From Lachnospiraceae bacterium (GTDB lineage: Bacteria; Bacillota; Clostridia; Lachnospirales; Lachnospiraceae), in the NCBI GenBank assembly GCA_004558185.1, contig SFDP01000016.1, positions 1 to 45,979 on the forward strand: 45,979 nt of DNA, written 5' to 3'. The position numbers and the translations under genes were made by a program. Below are positions 8,302 to 16,677 of the stretch, piece after piece; position 1 is the first letter of the stretch; every line of letters starts with the position of its first letter. The notes under the pieces are model-generated. The model was not told where the DNA came from and searched no databases. It saw only the letters and a list, made by a program, of their open reading frames with translations.

Positions 8302-8976
8302 ATGGAGGAAAACATCCGAATTTTGATAGCAGATGATTTTCAACTGCTTCGGGAGGACATGAGTGAGTTGTTAAACAGACAGCCCGATATGGAGGTAGTG
8401 GGAATGGCTGCAGACGGCAGGGAGATTGTTGCTCTGGCACAGCATATTCCTCACGATTTGATTCTGATGGATATTGAGATGGAGCAGAAGAATGCGGGGA
8501 TTCTGGCGGCAGAAAAACTTCGAAGAGAGAATCCGGAGGAACAGATTATTTTTCTTTCGGTTCACGAAACCAAAGATATCGTGGTAACGGCCATGGGAGC
8601 GGGAGCAGTGGATTACCTGGTTAAGGGCTGCCCGGATGAAGAAATTCTTCATCATATCCGCTGTGTCAGGGCAGGCAATCCTGTTATGCAGGGATCCATA
8701 CACGAAATGGTCATGCAGGAATATGCCCGGCTGCAAAAAAGCGAAAGAAGCCTGCTGTTTTTTATACATAACCTATCTAAGCTCACGGCCACCGAGCATG
8801 ATTTGATCCGCCTTTTGCTGCAGGGCTGCAAGGTGCAGGAGATCGCCCGAATCCGCTGTGTAGAGGTGAGCACCATCAAAACTCAGATAAAGGGTCTGCT
8901 GAGAAAATTTGGCTGTGGGAGAACGAAAGAGATCGTCAGTATGATTCGTGAATTGAATATTGAGCACCTATTTTAG
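8302..8976 (+). CDS. Response regulator, NarL/LuxR family
   Basis: A 224-residue two-domain regulator. The receiver domain has acidic pair Asp11-Asp12, phospho-acceptor Asp57 in LILMDIEM, the switch Ser in FLSVHE and Lys108 in DYLVKGC. The C-terminal LuxR-type helix-turn-helix spans about 161-213 (LTATEHDLIRLLLQG, then VSTIKTQIKGLLRKF). It is the partner of the adjacent kinase and would bind DNA as a phosphorylated dimer. The targets are unknown; the promoter region upstream of 1930 is the natural candidate. Confidence 0.92.
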   Translation: MEENIRILIADDFQLLREDMSELLNRQPDMEVVGMAADGREIVALAQHIPHDLILMDIEMEQKNAGILAAEKLRRENPEEQIIFLSVHETKDIVVTAMGAGAVDYLVKGCPDEEILHHIRCVRAGNPVMQGSIHEMVMQEYARLQKSERSLLFFIHNLSKLTATEHDLIRLLLQGCKVQEIARIRCVEVSTIKTQIKGLLRKFGCGRTKEIVSMIRELNIEHLF

Positions 8977-8995
8977 AAGTGGTTTGGAGGTAAAT

Positions 8996-10162
8996 GTGAA
9001 AAAGAACCTGTTGATTATACATGGAGGCGGGCCTACGGCAGTACTTAATTCCTCTCTTTATGGGGCCGTCACGGAAGCGAAAAAGGATCCTCAAATTGGT
9101 CATATTTATGGAGCAAAAAATGGTACTGGAGGAGTGCTGAGAGAGGAGTTGATCGCTCTGGAGCAAGTACCGGAAAATGAACTGAAGCTGCTTCTGCAGA
9201 CTCCCTCAAGTGCTATAGGAACCTCCAGAGATGAGCTTTGGCAGCAGGAGTATGACCGGATGGTGGAGGTTCTGATAAAATATCATATCGGGTACGTTTT
9301 GTTCAATGGAGGAAACGGAACCATGGATACCTGCGGTAAGCTTCATAAGACCTGTCGGGCCAGGGGACTGGATATTGCGGTTATGGGAATTCCCAAAACC
9401 ATGGACAATGATATTTCCATCACCGATCACAGTCCGGGCTATGGAAGTGCAGCCCGCTTTATTGCCCAGAGCACCAGAGAGCTTTGTGCAGATGTGCAGG
9501 GACTGCCTATTCATGTGGTGGTGATGGAGGCGTCAGGAAGAAATGCCGGGTGGATCACTGCCGCCTCTGCTCTGGCAGCAGATAATGGAGGCCCGGGACC
9601 GGATTTGATTTATCTGCCGGAGGTTCCCTTTGAGGAAGAAAAATACATAGAGGATATTAAACGGTTGCTGACGCAGAAAAAGGGTATTGTGGTGGTGGTC
9701 AGTGAGGGGTTGAAGGATAAGGAGGGCAACCCTGTGGTTCCTCCGGTTTTTAAAACTGAAAGAGCCATCTACTTCGGAGATGTCAGCTCCCATTTGGCTA
9801 ATTTGGTGGTGAAGCGTCTGGGATACAAGGCCAGAGGGGAAAAGCCTGGTCTTCTGGGGAGGGCATCTATACCGCTTCAAAGCCGGGTGGACCGGGAAGA
9901 GGCCAGACTGGCAGGAGAATTGGCCTGTAAGGCCGTACTGGGAGGCGAAGGAGGCAAGATGGTGGCCTTTAAACGGGTATCGGATACACCATACACCATG
10001 GAACCTTTTTTGGTGGACATCGATCAGGTGATGCTGGTGGAGAAGACGATGCCGGCAGAATTTATTAATGCAGAGGGCAACGGAGTTACGGAGAGCTTTA
10101 AAGAATGGTGCAGGCCCCTATTGGGCGAGGAGCTTTCTCCCATGATTGCCTTTAACCAATAA
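8996..10162 (+). CDS. 6-phosphofructokinase, PfkA superfamily, probably PPi-dependent
   Basis: A 388-residue phosphofructokinase-fold enzyme that phosphorylates fructose 6-phosphate (or a related ketose phosphate) at C1. The phosphoryl-donor loop GGGPTAVLN is at 10-18, GGNGT at 105-109 and PKTMDND at 133-139 with the catalytic Asp. The Lys in PKTMDND is the mark of PPi enzymes (ATP enzymes have PGTIDND), but Gly is kept where typical PPi enzymes have Asp (GGDD). The donor is therefore uncertain. The GTG start at 8996 is chosen because GGAGG lies six bases upstream; the longer ATG at 8960 would overlap the regulator. It is followed by an aldolase and an isomerase, giving a continuous route to triose phosphates. 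Confidence 0.88.
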   Translation: MKKNLLIIHGGGPTAVLNSSLYGAVTEAKKDPQIGHIYGAKNGTGGVLREELIALEQVPENELKLLLQTPSSAIGTSRDELWQQEYDRMVEVLIKYHIGYVLFNGGNGTMDTCGKLHKTCRARGLDIAVMGIPKTMDNDISITDHSPGYGSAARFIAQSTRELCADVQGLPIHVVVMEASGRNAGWITAASALAADNGGPGPDLIYLPEVPFEEEKYIEDIKRLLTQKKGIVVVVSEGLKDKEGNPVVPPVFKTERAIYFGDVSSHLANLVVKRLGYKARGEKPGLLGRASIPLQSRVDREEARLAGELACKAVLGGEGGKMVAFKRVSDTPYTMEPFLVDIDQVMLVEKTMPAEFINAEGNGVTESFKEWCRPLLGEELSPMIAFNQ

Positions 10163-10170
10163 GGAAAAAT

Positions 10171-10206
10171 GAAAAGCCGCTGAAGCGGCAGAATGAGAGG
10201 TAAAAA
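10171..10206 (+). repeat. Leader hairpin repeat, copy 1 (GCNGCT stem plus AGAATGAGAGG)
   Basis: GCCGCT (10176-10181) pairs with AGCGGC (10184-10189) around GA, followed directly by AGAATGAGAGG, whose GAGAGG is the ribosome binding site of the aldolase gene. The same arrangement is found at 22011-22040, 35477-35512 (minus strand) and, interrupted, at 37237-37437. Confidence 0.7.
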
Positions 10207-11361
10207 ATGCTAGTACCGATGAGAGCGATTCTGGAGGCAGCAGATCGGGGAGATTATGCCCAGGGGGCCTTCAATGTCAATGCAGTCTGCCAGGCAAAGG
10301 CAGTAATTGAGGTTCATGAAATGTTCAGAAGCCCGGCTATTTTACAGGGAGCGGATCTGGCAAACGGCTTCATGGGCGGAAGATGTGATTTTATGAATGC
10401 CACGTTGGAGGATAAGAAAAAGGGGGCTAAAAATATTGCGGATGCAGTCAGAATCTATGCCGTGGACAGCCCGATTCCCGTAGCCCTTCATCTGGATCAC
10501 GGAAAGAATATGGAATCCTGTATTGCAGCCATTGAAGGCGGGTATACCAGCGTAATGATCGATGGAAGTGCCCTTCCCTTTGAGGAAAATATTGAGCTGA
10601 CCAGAGAGGTGGTAAAGTATGCACACCAGAGAGGAGTAACCGTTGAAGGGGAGCTGGGTGTGCTGGCCGGTGTGGAGGATCATGTTTTTTCGGCGGGCAG
10701 TACCTATACCAATCCCATGGATGCCATTGAATTTTTCAAAAAGACGAAGGTAGATGCTCTGGCCATCAGCTATGGGACCATGCATGGAGCCAATAAGGGA
10801 AAGAATGCGGTGATTCGAAAGGAGATTGCCATAGCCATCAAGGAATGCCTGCGCCACGAAGGAATTGAGGGCTATCTGGTAAGCCATGGTTCCTCTACCG
10901 TTCCCCGGTATATTGTGGAAGAAATTAATGCTCTGGGCGGTGAACTGACCAATACTTATGGAATTGATGTGAATCAGCTTATAGAGGCTTCCCACTGTGG
11001 AATCAACAAAATTAATGTAGATACCGATATTCGTCTGGCCGTTACCCGGAATATGAAGGAGCTCTTTGCCAAAGAAAAGGCACTCAGAACCTCTCCTTCC
11101 ATCGGTGGGATTTATGAGCTGTTGGAAAAAAATAAGACAGCCTTCGATCCACGGGTATTTATTACACCGATCATGGATACCGTGATGACCGGAAGTATTC
11201 CTGATGAGCATATAGCTCGTATCTGCAAATGTATTGAGAACGGAGTAAAGGAAGTAGTGGGTACGTTGATCGTCAGATTTGGGAGCTTTGGTCATGCCCC
11301 TCAGGTGGAAGCAGTTACTCTGGAGGAGATGGCTGAGCGATATAAGAAGGCGGGAATTTAA
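10207..11361 (+). CDS. Class II ketose-bisphosphate aldolase
   Basis: Zinc-dependent aldolase fold, 384 residues, which cleaves fructose 1,6-bisphosphate or a related ketose bisphosphate to dihydroxyacetone phosphate and an aldehyde. Metal and catalytic motifs are HLDHG at 95-99, EGELG at 147-151, ISYGTMHG at 187-194 with the second zinc His, VSHGSS at 225-230 with the third, and NKINVDTDIR at 267-276 for phosphate binding. It is clearly longer than the 285-310 residues usual for the short class; the excess is an insert and a C-terminal tail after about residue 330. The start follows GAGAGG at the end of a leader hairpin repeat. Context makes it the step after the phosphofructokinase; the exact substrate could differ from fructose bisphosphate. 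Confidence 0.9.
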   Translation: MLVPMRAILEAADRGDYAQGAFNVNAVCQAKAVIEVHEMFRSPAILQGADLANGFMGGRCDFMNATLEDKKKGAKNIADAVRIYAVDSPIPVALHLDHGKNMESCIAAIEGGYTSVMIDGSALPFEENIELTREVVKYAHQRGVTVEGELGVLAGVEDHVFSAGSTYTNPMDAIEFFKKTKVDALAISYGTMHGANKGKNAVIRKEIAIAIKECLRHEGIEGYLVSHGSSTVPRYIVEEINALGGELTNTYGIDVNQLIEASHCGINKINVDTDIRLAVTRNMKELFAKEKALRTSPSIGGIYELLEKNKTAFDPRVFITPIMDTVMTGSIPDEHIARICKCIENGVKEVVGTLIVRFGSFGHAPQVEAVTLEEMAERYKKAGI

Positions 11362-11396
11362 AGAAGACAGAGTGTTTTCCAGAGAAAGGAAGAGGA

Positions 11397-12233
11397 ATGA
11401 AGCATATTTATTTGAATTTAAAACGTTTTGATGTTCCTGCGGAATATGGTGGAGTAAACCGTCTGGCACCTGTGGCTGACTGGGGTAAGGTAATTGTAGA
11501 GGCTGTGCAGGAAGGATTAAAGGCATATGACCCGAAAGAAGCGGAATTTGCTATATATTTTCCAGAGGCTCATCTTTTGGCAGCTGCGGCGGCAAAAAAG
11601 GAAGACAGCCCCATTCAGATCGGCTGCCAGAGCGTATATCGTATGGATACGGCAGTGGGTGGGAATTTTGGAGCTTTTACCACCAACCGCACTGCTTCTG
11701 CCATGGTGGCGGCAGGCTGCAGCACAACGATTATTGGTCATTGTGAAGAGAGAAATGACAAAGCCGGTATTCTGGCTGAGGCAGGAGTAACGGATACTCA
11801 TGCAGTAAACCGTCTTTTGAATCAGGAAATCAAGTGTGCAGTTTCCAGAGGGATGAAGGTGCTTTACTGCATTGGGGAAAAGAGCGAAGAGCAGGAAAAC
11901 TGGCAGCAGGTTTTAGGAGAACAGTTGACCCTGGGCTTACAGGACGTGGACACCTCTAAAGTGGTGATCGCTTACGAACCGGTCTGGTCCATCGGACCGG
12001 GAAAAACTCCGGCGGACAGAGAGTATATCACGAAAATAGCCCGTTTCGTCAAAGAAAAGACCGGCGGATTAGATATTGTTTATGGCGGAGGATTGAAGAA
12101 GGATAATGCAGCCATGCTGGCTTCTATTCCGGAAATTGACGGTGGATTGATTGCTCTTACCCGTTTCGTGGGAGAAATTGGCTTTTATCCGGAAGAATAC
12201 CTGGGAATTATCAGCCTATATATGGGAAAATAG
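11397..12233 (+). CDS. Triosephosphate isomerase, divergent paralogue
   Basis: A 278-residue TIM-barrel isomerase that interconverts dihydroxyacetone phosphate and glyceraldehyde 3-phosphate. The catalytic set is complete: Asn7 and Lys9 in NLK, His115 in IGHCEER (usually IGHSERR) and Glu194 in AYEPVWSIGPG, followed by a recognisable loop 6. YGGG near residue 230 replaces the usual YGGS. The sequence is longer and more divergent than a housekeeping TpiA, so it is probably a locus-specific paralogue, with the main gene elsewhere (inference). An AAAGGAAGAGG site precedes the ATG. It lies between the aldolase and the LarA-like gene, consistent with clearing triose phosphate. Confidence 0.9.
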   Translation: MKHIYLNLKRFDVPAEYGGVNRLAPVADWGKVIVEAVQEGLKAYDPKEAEFAIYFPEAHLLAAAAAKKEDSPIQIGCQSVYRMDTAVGGNFGAFTTNRTASAMVAAGCSTTIIGHCEERNDKAGILAEAGVTDTHAVNRLLNQEIKCAVSRGMKVLYCIGEKSEEQENWQQVLGEQLTLGLQDVDTSKVVIAYEPVWSIGPGKTPADREYITKIARFVKEKTGGLDIVYGGGLKKDNAAMLASIPEIDGGLIALTRFVGEIGFYPEEYLGIISLYMGK

Positions 12234-12304
12234 ACAATGGAATGTTGACGGATAAAGTTCCCGTGATTAAAATGCTGTCGGAGGCAGCAGAAAGAGAGGA
12301 AAGT

Positions 12305-13798
12305 ATGAAACTTGATTTTGAATACGGACAGGGACTAATGACGGCTGAGCTGCCGGATACCACCGATATTTTTATACCGGGAGAAACGGTAAAGGATCCG
12401 GCTTTTATCCCGGAGGATCGGCTGGAGGCAGCCTATTTGGAAAGTCTGGCTAATCCTATCGGAATGCCCACCCTAACTCAGCTTGCTCATAAAGGGAGCA
12501 CCGTAACCTTTATTGTGCCTGACCGGGTGAAAGGCGGTGAACAGCCTACCAGTCATCGGAAAATGAGTATAAAACTGATTTTAAAGGAGCTTTATGCGGC
12601 TGGTGTAGAGAAGAAGGATATTTTATTCATTATCTCCAACGGTCTCCATCCCAGAAGCAAGGAAGCGGATGCCAGAGCGCTTTTCGGAGATGAATTATTT
12701 CATGAGTTTTGGCCTTCGGGACAGATTATCAGCCATGACAGTGAAGACCCGGAGCATATGATTGACCTGGGTGTGACAGGGCGGGGAGACCCGGTGGTCA
12801 TGAATAAGTATGTATTTGACTGCGATATCCCGATTCTCATCGGCCATGTACAGGGGAATCCCTATGGAGGATATTCAGGTGGCTATAAGCATAGTGCTAC
12901 GGGAATCACCAATTGGCGTTCCATTGCCAGCCATCATGTTCCCTCTGTTATGCACAGGAAAGATTTTACTCCTGTGAACGGAGGAAGTCTGATGAGAAAT
13001 AAATTTGATGAAATCAGTATGCATATGGAGGAAAAAATGGGGCATCCCTTCTTTTGCTGTGATGCAGTGCTGGATACCAATTCCAGGCAGATCGCCATTT
13101 TTTCAGGCTATGCAAAGGAAATGATGCCAATGAGCTGGAAGGTGGCAGACAAACGTACCTATGTCCACTGGGCCAGGAAGAAGTATGATGTGCTGGTTTT
13201 TGGCATGCCTCAGAAATTCCACTACGGAGACGGCATGGGAACCAATCCCATTATGATGATGCAGGCCTTAAGTGCGCAGGTTCTCCGATTTAAACGGATC
13301 ATGAGTGACAAATGTGTCATTATTTGTGCTTCTACCTGCAACGGATATTTCCATGATGAGCTTTGGCCCTATCTGAGAGAGGTTTATGAGTTGTTTCAGC
13401 ATGACCATATGAATATTCTACCGGATATGAACCGCTACGGAGAGTATTTTGCTACCAACGAAGAATATATCCGCAAATATCGGTTTACCAATGCCTTCCA
13501 TCCCTTCCACGGCTTTTCCATGATGTCCTGCGGACACATTGCAGAAATGAATACCAGTGCCATCTATATCGTGGGAGCTCAGGAGCCGGGGTATGCAAGA
13601 GGGATGGGCTTGAAGACCAGAGAGAGCTTTGAAGAAGCCCTGGATGATGCTAAGAAGAAATTTGTGGGAGAGAATCCAAATATACTGGCACTTCCCATGA
13701 CCTTCAAAAAGGCAGCGGTGCATCTGTGTATGCAGAATCCTGCCGAGGACTGTATGGATGCTTACGGCAATCTGGGAGGCTGCGGCTGTATGGGTTAG
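12305..13798 (+). CDS. LarA-like nickel-pincer racemase/epimerase family protein (DUF2088)
   Basis: A 497-residue homologue of lactate racemase LarA, a family that uses a nickel-pincer nucleotide to racemise or epimerise 2-hydroxy acids. Visible landmarks are NGLHPR with His115 (LarA His108 position), YSGGYK with Lys195 (LarA Lys184, cofactor attachment) and a His pair at 210-211 (LarA His200). The position of LarA His174 appears to be Asn184, which would alter acid-base chemistry. ATG 12305 is chosen for its GAGG and for the family-like N-terminus; ATG 12242 lacks a good site. No larB, larC or larE cofactor genes are in the window. The substrate is unknown; a three-carbon hydroxy acid from the upstream pathway is a guess. 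Confidence 0.82.
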   Translation: MKLDFEYGQGLMTAELPDTTDIFIPGETVKDPAFIPEDRLEAAYLESLANPIGMPTLTQLAHKGSTVTFIVPDRVKGGEQPTSHRKMSIKLILKELYAAGVEKKDILFIISNGLHPRSKEADARALFGDELFHEFWPSGQIISHDSEDPEHMIDLGVTGRGDPVVMNKYVFDCDIPILIGHVQGNPYGGYSGGYKHSATGITNWRSIASHHVPSVMHRKDFTPVNGGSLMRNKFDEISMHMEEKMGHPFFCCDAVLDTNSRQIAIFSGYAKEMMPMSWKVADKRTYVHWARKKYDVLVFGMPQKFHYGDGMGTNPIMMMQALSAQVLRFKRIMSDKCVIICASTCNGYFHDELWPYLREVYELFQHDHMNILPDMNRYGEYFATNEEYIRKYRFTNAFHPFHGFSMMSCGHIAEMNTSAIYIVGAQEPGYARGMGLKTRESFEEALDDAKKKFVGENPNILALPMTFKKAAVHLCMQNPAEDCMDAYGNLGGCGCMG

Positions 13799-13819
13799 AC
13801 AAAAAGTGAGGAAGCAGGA

Positions 13820-15742
13820 ATGAGACTGTTTGGAAAGAAAGTAAATTCCGACTCTAAGAATGAGTATTTAGAAGAGCTGAACGCCTTTAAGAAAAAGGTG
13901 ACCGGATATGCCGGAGAACTGAATCATAATGTGATGAAGCTGAACTACATTTCCGGAAGTACCGGTGCGGCGTTAAAGGCAGTTAACGGTTCTATTGCGG
14001 AAATTAATGAAGGAAACAGTGAATTGGCCACGCATATCAGCAGAGTCAACGATATTGCACGCCATATGGGAAACGGAATAGAAGCTAATATTCATCATGT
14101 GGAGAATTTGGTTCAGGTATCCCAGGCAATGACAGACAGCAATGAGAAGCTACTGGCCATTTTTCAGGAATTGTTAAAGAATAATAGTATTACTTCAGAA
14201 AAAATCACGGAGGTGGCAGAGAATACCAGACTGGTAAATGCCGCAGCATCTGAAATTTTAAAAGCCACCTCTACCATTAACGCCATAGCTCAGAAGACCA
14301 ACCTGCTCAGTCTGAATGCTTCGATCGAAGCGGCAAGGGCCGGAGAAGCGGGAAGGGGATTTGCGGTAGTGGCTACCGAAATCAGGGAACTGGCTGAAAT
14401 GAGCCGACAAAGTGCAGAGGAGATAGGCAGAGTTATCGAGCGGCTGAGAGCACAATCCTCAGTTACGGTGAACAGTATACAAGATATCCAGGATGCCTTT
14501 AGCCATCAGACGGAAAGCATGAAAGATACAGATGAGCTTTTAACCCTTACAAGAGGGAAAATTCTGGAGGTAAAGGAGCAGATCCTTCGGGTCGAAGAAA
14601 ATATGGGAGAATTGGAGAGCTCAAAAAATACCATTGTCGGCAGTATGGAAAATCTTACCCGATTAGGTAAAAACAACTCCCAGGCTACGGAAATGATCGT
14701 AGAGGATTTCAGAAAAGTTATGAGGCATTCCGGAAATATTTCCGGTCTTGCGTTTTCCCTTACTGATGTTTCTGAGGATTTGCACTATCTGTCCCGTGAA
14801 AAACAAAAGGAAAGTGGGGAAGAAGAGAAAAAAAGAATCCTGAGAGTAGGCTATATGCCTAATTACGGCAGCTTATGCTCCATTGTTCCGGCCATGAGGC
14901 TGGGCTATCTCAGTCAGGAGGGATTGGAGGTAGAGCTTCAGGAGTTTAAAAACGGTATGCTGGTTATTGATGCCCTGAAGGAAGGGAAGCTGGATGTAGG
15001 ATATATCGGAGACGGGGCCCATCAGCGTTGTATCAGAGGAGAAGCGCTTGTTTTTCTGCTCTCCCATATTTCCAATGCAGAAGCAGTATTCGGTAACCGC
15101 AGAAACGGTGTGCGTAATGTAAAGGCTTTAAAAGGAATGAGAATCGGAACCATTGGTGGCACCACCAGCGATACTATTTTGCATTTCACACTGGAAGCAG
15201 CAGGAATTAAGCCGGAGGAATGTGAAATGATCTACTCTTCACCGGAAGAGATTATTGAACAGATGGCTGAGGGGAAACTGGATGCCTGTGCCCTCTGGTC
15301 TCCTTATACCTTTCAACTGCAAAAACGAATGGGCAATGACTGCGTGCTTTTAGCCGATAATATGAATTATTCCAATAGGCTGGCGTCCTTATCTTCCTGG
15401 GTTACCTCACCGGAGTTTGCAGCCAAGAATGAAGAACTGTTACAGCGCTTCATCCGAGCCGTCTACCGGGGAATGGATTACCGTGCAATGGAGGAACATA
15501 TGAAGGAGGTTGCACGCTGGGTATCTGAAGTTACGGGAATCAGTGAAGAGAGTCTCTATGAACAGCGTATGGATGCAGACTGGTCTACCCGGGGATATGT
15601 AGCCATTGGTGCAACTGAGGGAACGGTGGAAAGCCTGTATAAAGCGCAGCAGAAACAGTTTATTCAAAGCGGTGTCATAGCTCAGCCTGTACCGATTGAG
15701 AATTATGTATTGCTTAAGCTGATGAGTGATGCAGTAAAATAA
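13820..15742 (+). CDS. Soluble chemoreceptor with C-terminal NMT1-type binding domain
   Basis: A 640-residue fusion without signal peptide or membrane segment. Residues 1 to about 330 form a coiled-coil methyl-accepting signalling domain with a canonical hairpin tip near 152-192 (AQKTNLLSLNASIEAARAG, then GRGFAVVATEIR). From about 340 to the end is a binding-protein fold that matches the ABC lipoprotein at 3542-4612 block by block: YMPNYGSL, GYIGxGAH, LSHISN, a WSP segment, a DNM segment, YEQRxDAxW, GTVE and YVLL. By inference it senses in the cytosol the ligand brought in by the linked importer and passes the state to CheA/CheW or to a non-chemotactic partner. No che genes are present here. 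The domain order, signalling first and sensor last, is unusual for this family. Confidence 0.9.
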   Translation: MRLFGKKVNSDSKNEYLEELNAFKKKVTGYAGELNHNVMKLNYISGSTGAALKAVNGSIAEINEGNSELATHISRVNDIARHMGNGIEANIHHVENLVQVSQAMTDSNEKLLAIFQELLKNNSITSEKITEVAENTRLVNAAASEILKATSTINAIAQKTNLLSLNASIEAARAGEAGRGFAVVATEIRELAEMSRQSAEEIGRVIERLRAQSSVTVNSIQDIQDAFSHQTESMKDTDELLTLTRGKILEVKEQILRVEENMGELESSKNTIVGSMENLTRLGKNNSQATEMIVEDFRKVMRHSGNISGLAFSLTDVSEDLHYLSREKQKESGEEEKKRILRVGYMPNYGSLCSIVPAMRLGYLSQEGLEVELQEFKNGMLVIDALKEGKLDVGYIGDGAHQRCIRGEALVFLLSHISNAEAVFGNRRNGVRNVKALKGMRIGTIGGTTSDTILHFTLEAAGIKPEECEMIYSSPEEIIEQMAEGKLDACALWSPYTFQLQKRMGNDCVLLADNMNYSNRLASLSSWVTSPEFAAKNEELLQRFIRAVYRGMDYRAMEEHMKEVARWVSEVTGISEESLYEQRMDADWSTRGYVAIGATEGTVESLYKAQQKQFIQSGVIAQPVPIENYVLLKLMSDAVK

Positions 15743-15771
15743 GAAGCAGAAGAAGAGGATAAAACAGTCCG

Positions 15772-15785
15772 GCAGGTGCCGGAGA
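15772..15785 (+). other. Small hairpin holding the exporter gene's ribosome binding site
   Basis: CCGGC and GCCGG pair around an AGGT loop immediately before the ATG at 15786. The only Shine-Dalgarno-like sequence (AGGTG) lies in the loop and the 3' arm, so initiation could be modulated by folding. Confidence 0.35.
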
Positions 15786-16586
15786 ATGGAGTATGATTTG
15801 ATACCTGTGATTCTATTTTTTGTTTGTATATTTGCTTCCAGTATCGGGGCAGTCGTAGGTGCCGGAGGAGGGATTATCATTAAGCCGCTTTTGGATATGC
15901 TGGGTATCCTGCCGGTATCTACCGTAAGCTTCTGCTCAGGCTGCACCGTATTGGGAATGTCGATAAGCTCGCTTCTCAGGGGAAGAAATGACGGAGTCAG
16001 GCTGAAGTTAAAAACCAGTACGGCTCTTGCTCTGGGGGCGGTTCTTGGAGGACTGGCAGGCAGAGCCCTGTTTGATTTGATTAGGAGCAGCTTTGCCGAT
16101 GAGAGAGCTTTAGGGGCGATTCAGGCTGCAGCACTGACTCTGATCACCTTCCTGGTATATCTCTATATTTGCAAAAAAGATCGGCTGCCATCGCATACGG
16201 TAGATAGTTTATGGCTATCCGTCATGATAGGTCTGTTCTTGGGAGCGATATCCTCCTTTTTGGGTATAGGAGGAGGTACGGCAAATGTGGCCGTACTCTT
16301 TTTCTTCTTTTCTATGGAGGCAAAGGAGGCAGCTAAAAATTCTTTGTATATTATCGTATTTTCCCAGATTTCAGGAATAATTTCCGCCGTGGCAACGAAT
16401 AATGTGCCGGAGTTTTCCTGGATTAATCTGTTTAGCATGGTGGCCGGGGGAATAGGAGGAGCATTGATTGGCGCCGCCATTTCCAAGAGGATCAACAATG
16501 CAGGAGTGGAAAAGCTGCTTCGAGCCTTATCTCTGTTTATCGTAGCAATGAGCTTTTATAATGTATTAAAATATACATTTTTTTGA
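15786..16586 (+). CDS. TSUP family membrane exporter (TauE/SafE)
   Basis: A 266-residue multi-pass membrane protein, about eight segments, in two similar halves. Each half has a glycine-rich loop typical of the TauE/SafE family (GAVVGAGGGIII near residue 19 and LGIGGGTANV in the second half). Characterised members export sulfite, sulfoacetate or other small organic or sulfur anions. It is the last gene of the co-oriented locus, 43 bases after the chemoreceptor fusion. Beside a taurine/sulfonate-type importer it suggests export of a sulfur- or carbon-anion end product, but the family is broad and the cargo is inferred only. Confidence 0.88.
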   Translation: MEYDLIPVILFFVCIFASSIGAVVGAGGGIIIKPLLDMLGILPVSTVSFCSGCTVLGMSISSLLRGRNDGVRLKLKTSTALALGAVLGGLAGRALFDLIRSSFADERALGAIQAAALTLITFLVYLYICKKDRLPSHTVDSLWLSVMIGLFLGAISSFLGIGGGTANVAVLFFFFSMEAKEAAKNSLYIIVFSQISGIISAVATNNVPEFSWINLFSMVAGGIGGALIGAAISKRINNAGVEKLLRALSLFIVAMSFYNVLKYTFF

Positions 16587-16677
16587 ACCGATCTGCGGTA
16601 GATTAATCTGGTGTTTTTCTTTTTTCTGTGTTATAGTCACAGGGTATAGTAATTTACACCCGAAATTGGAGCACGTT

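Noticed and set aside
10342..11526. Long open frame on the minus strand opposite the aldolase gene, 394 codons
   Set aside because: It lies antisense to a gene with intact catalytic motifs, has no ribosome binding site and no recognisable domains. It is a shadow of the codon bias.
16590..16660. Possible terminator after the TSUP exporter
   Set aside because: Only short broken stems (ATCT/AGAT, ACC/GGT) precede the T-rich run, too weak to call.
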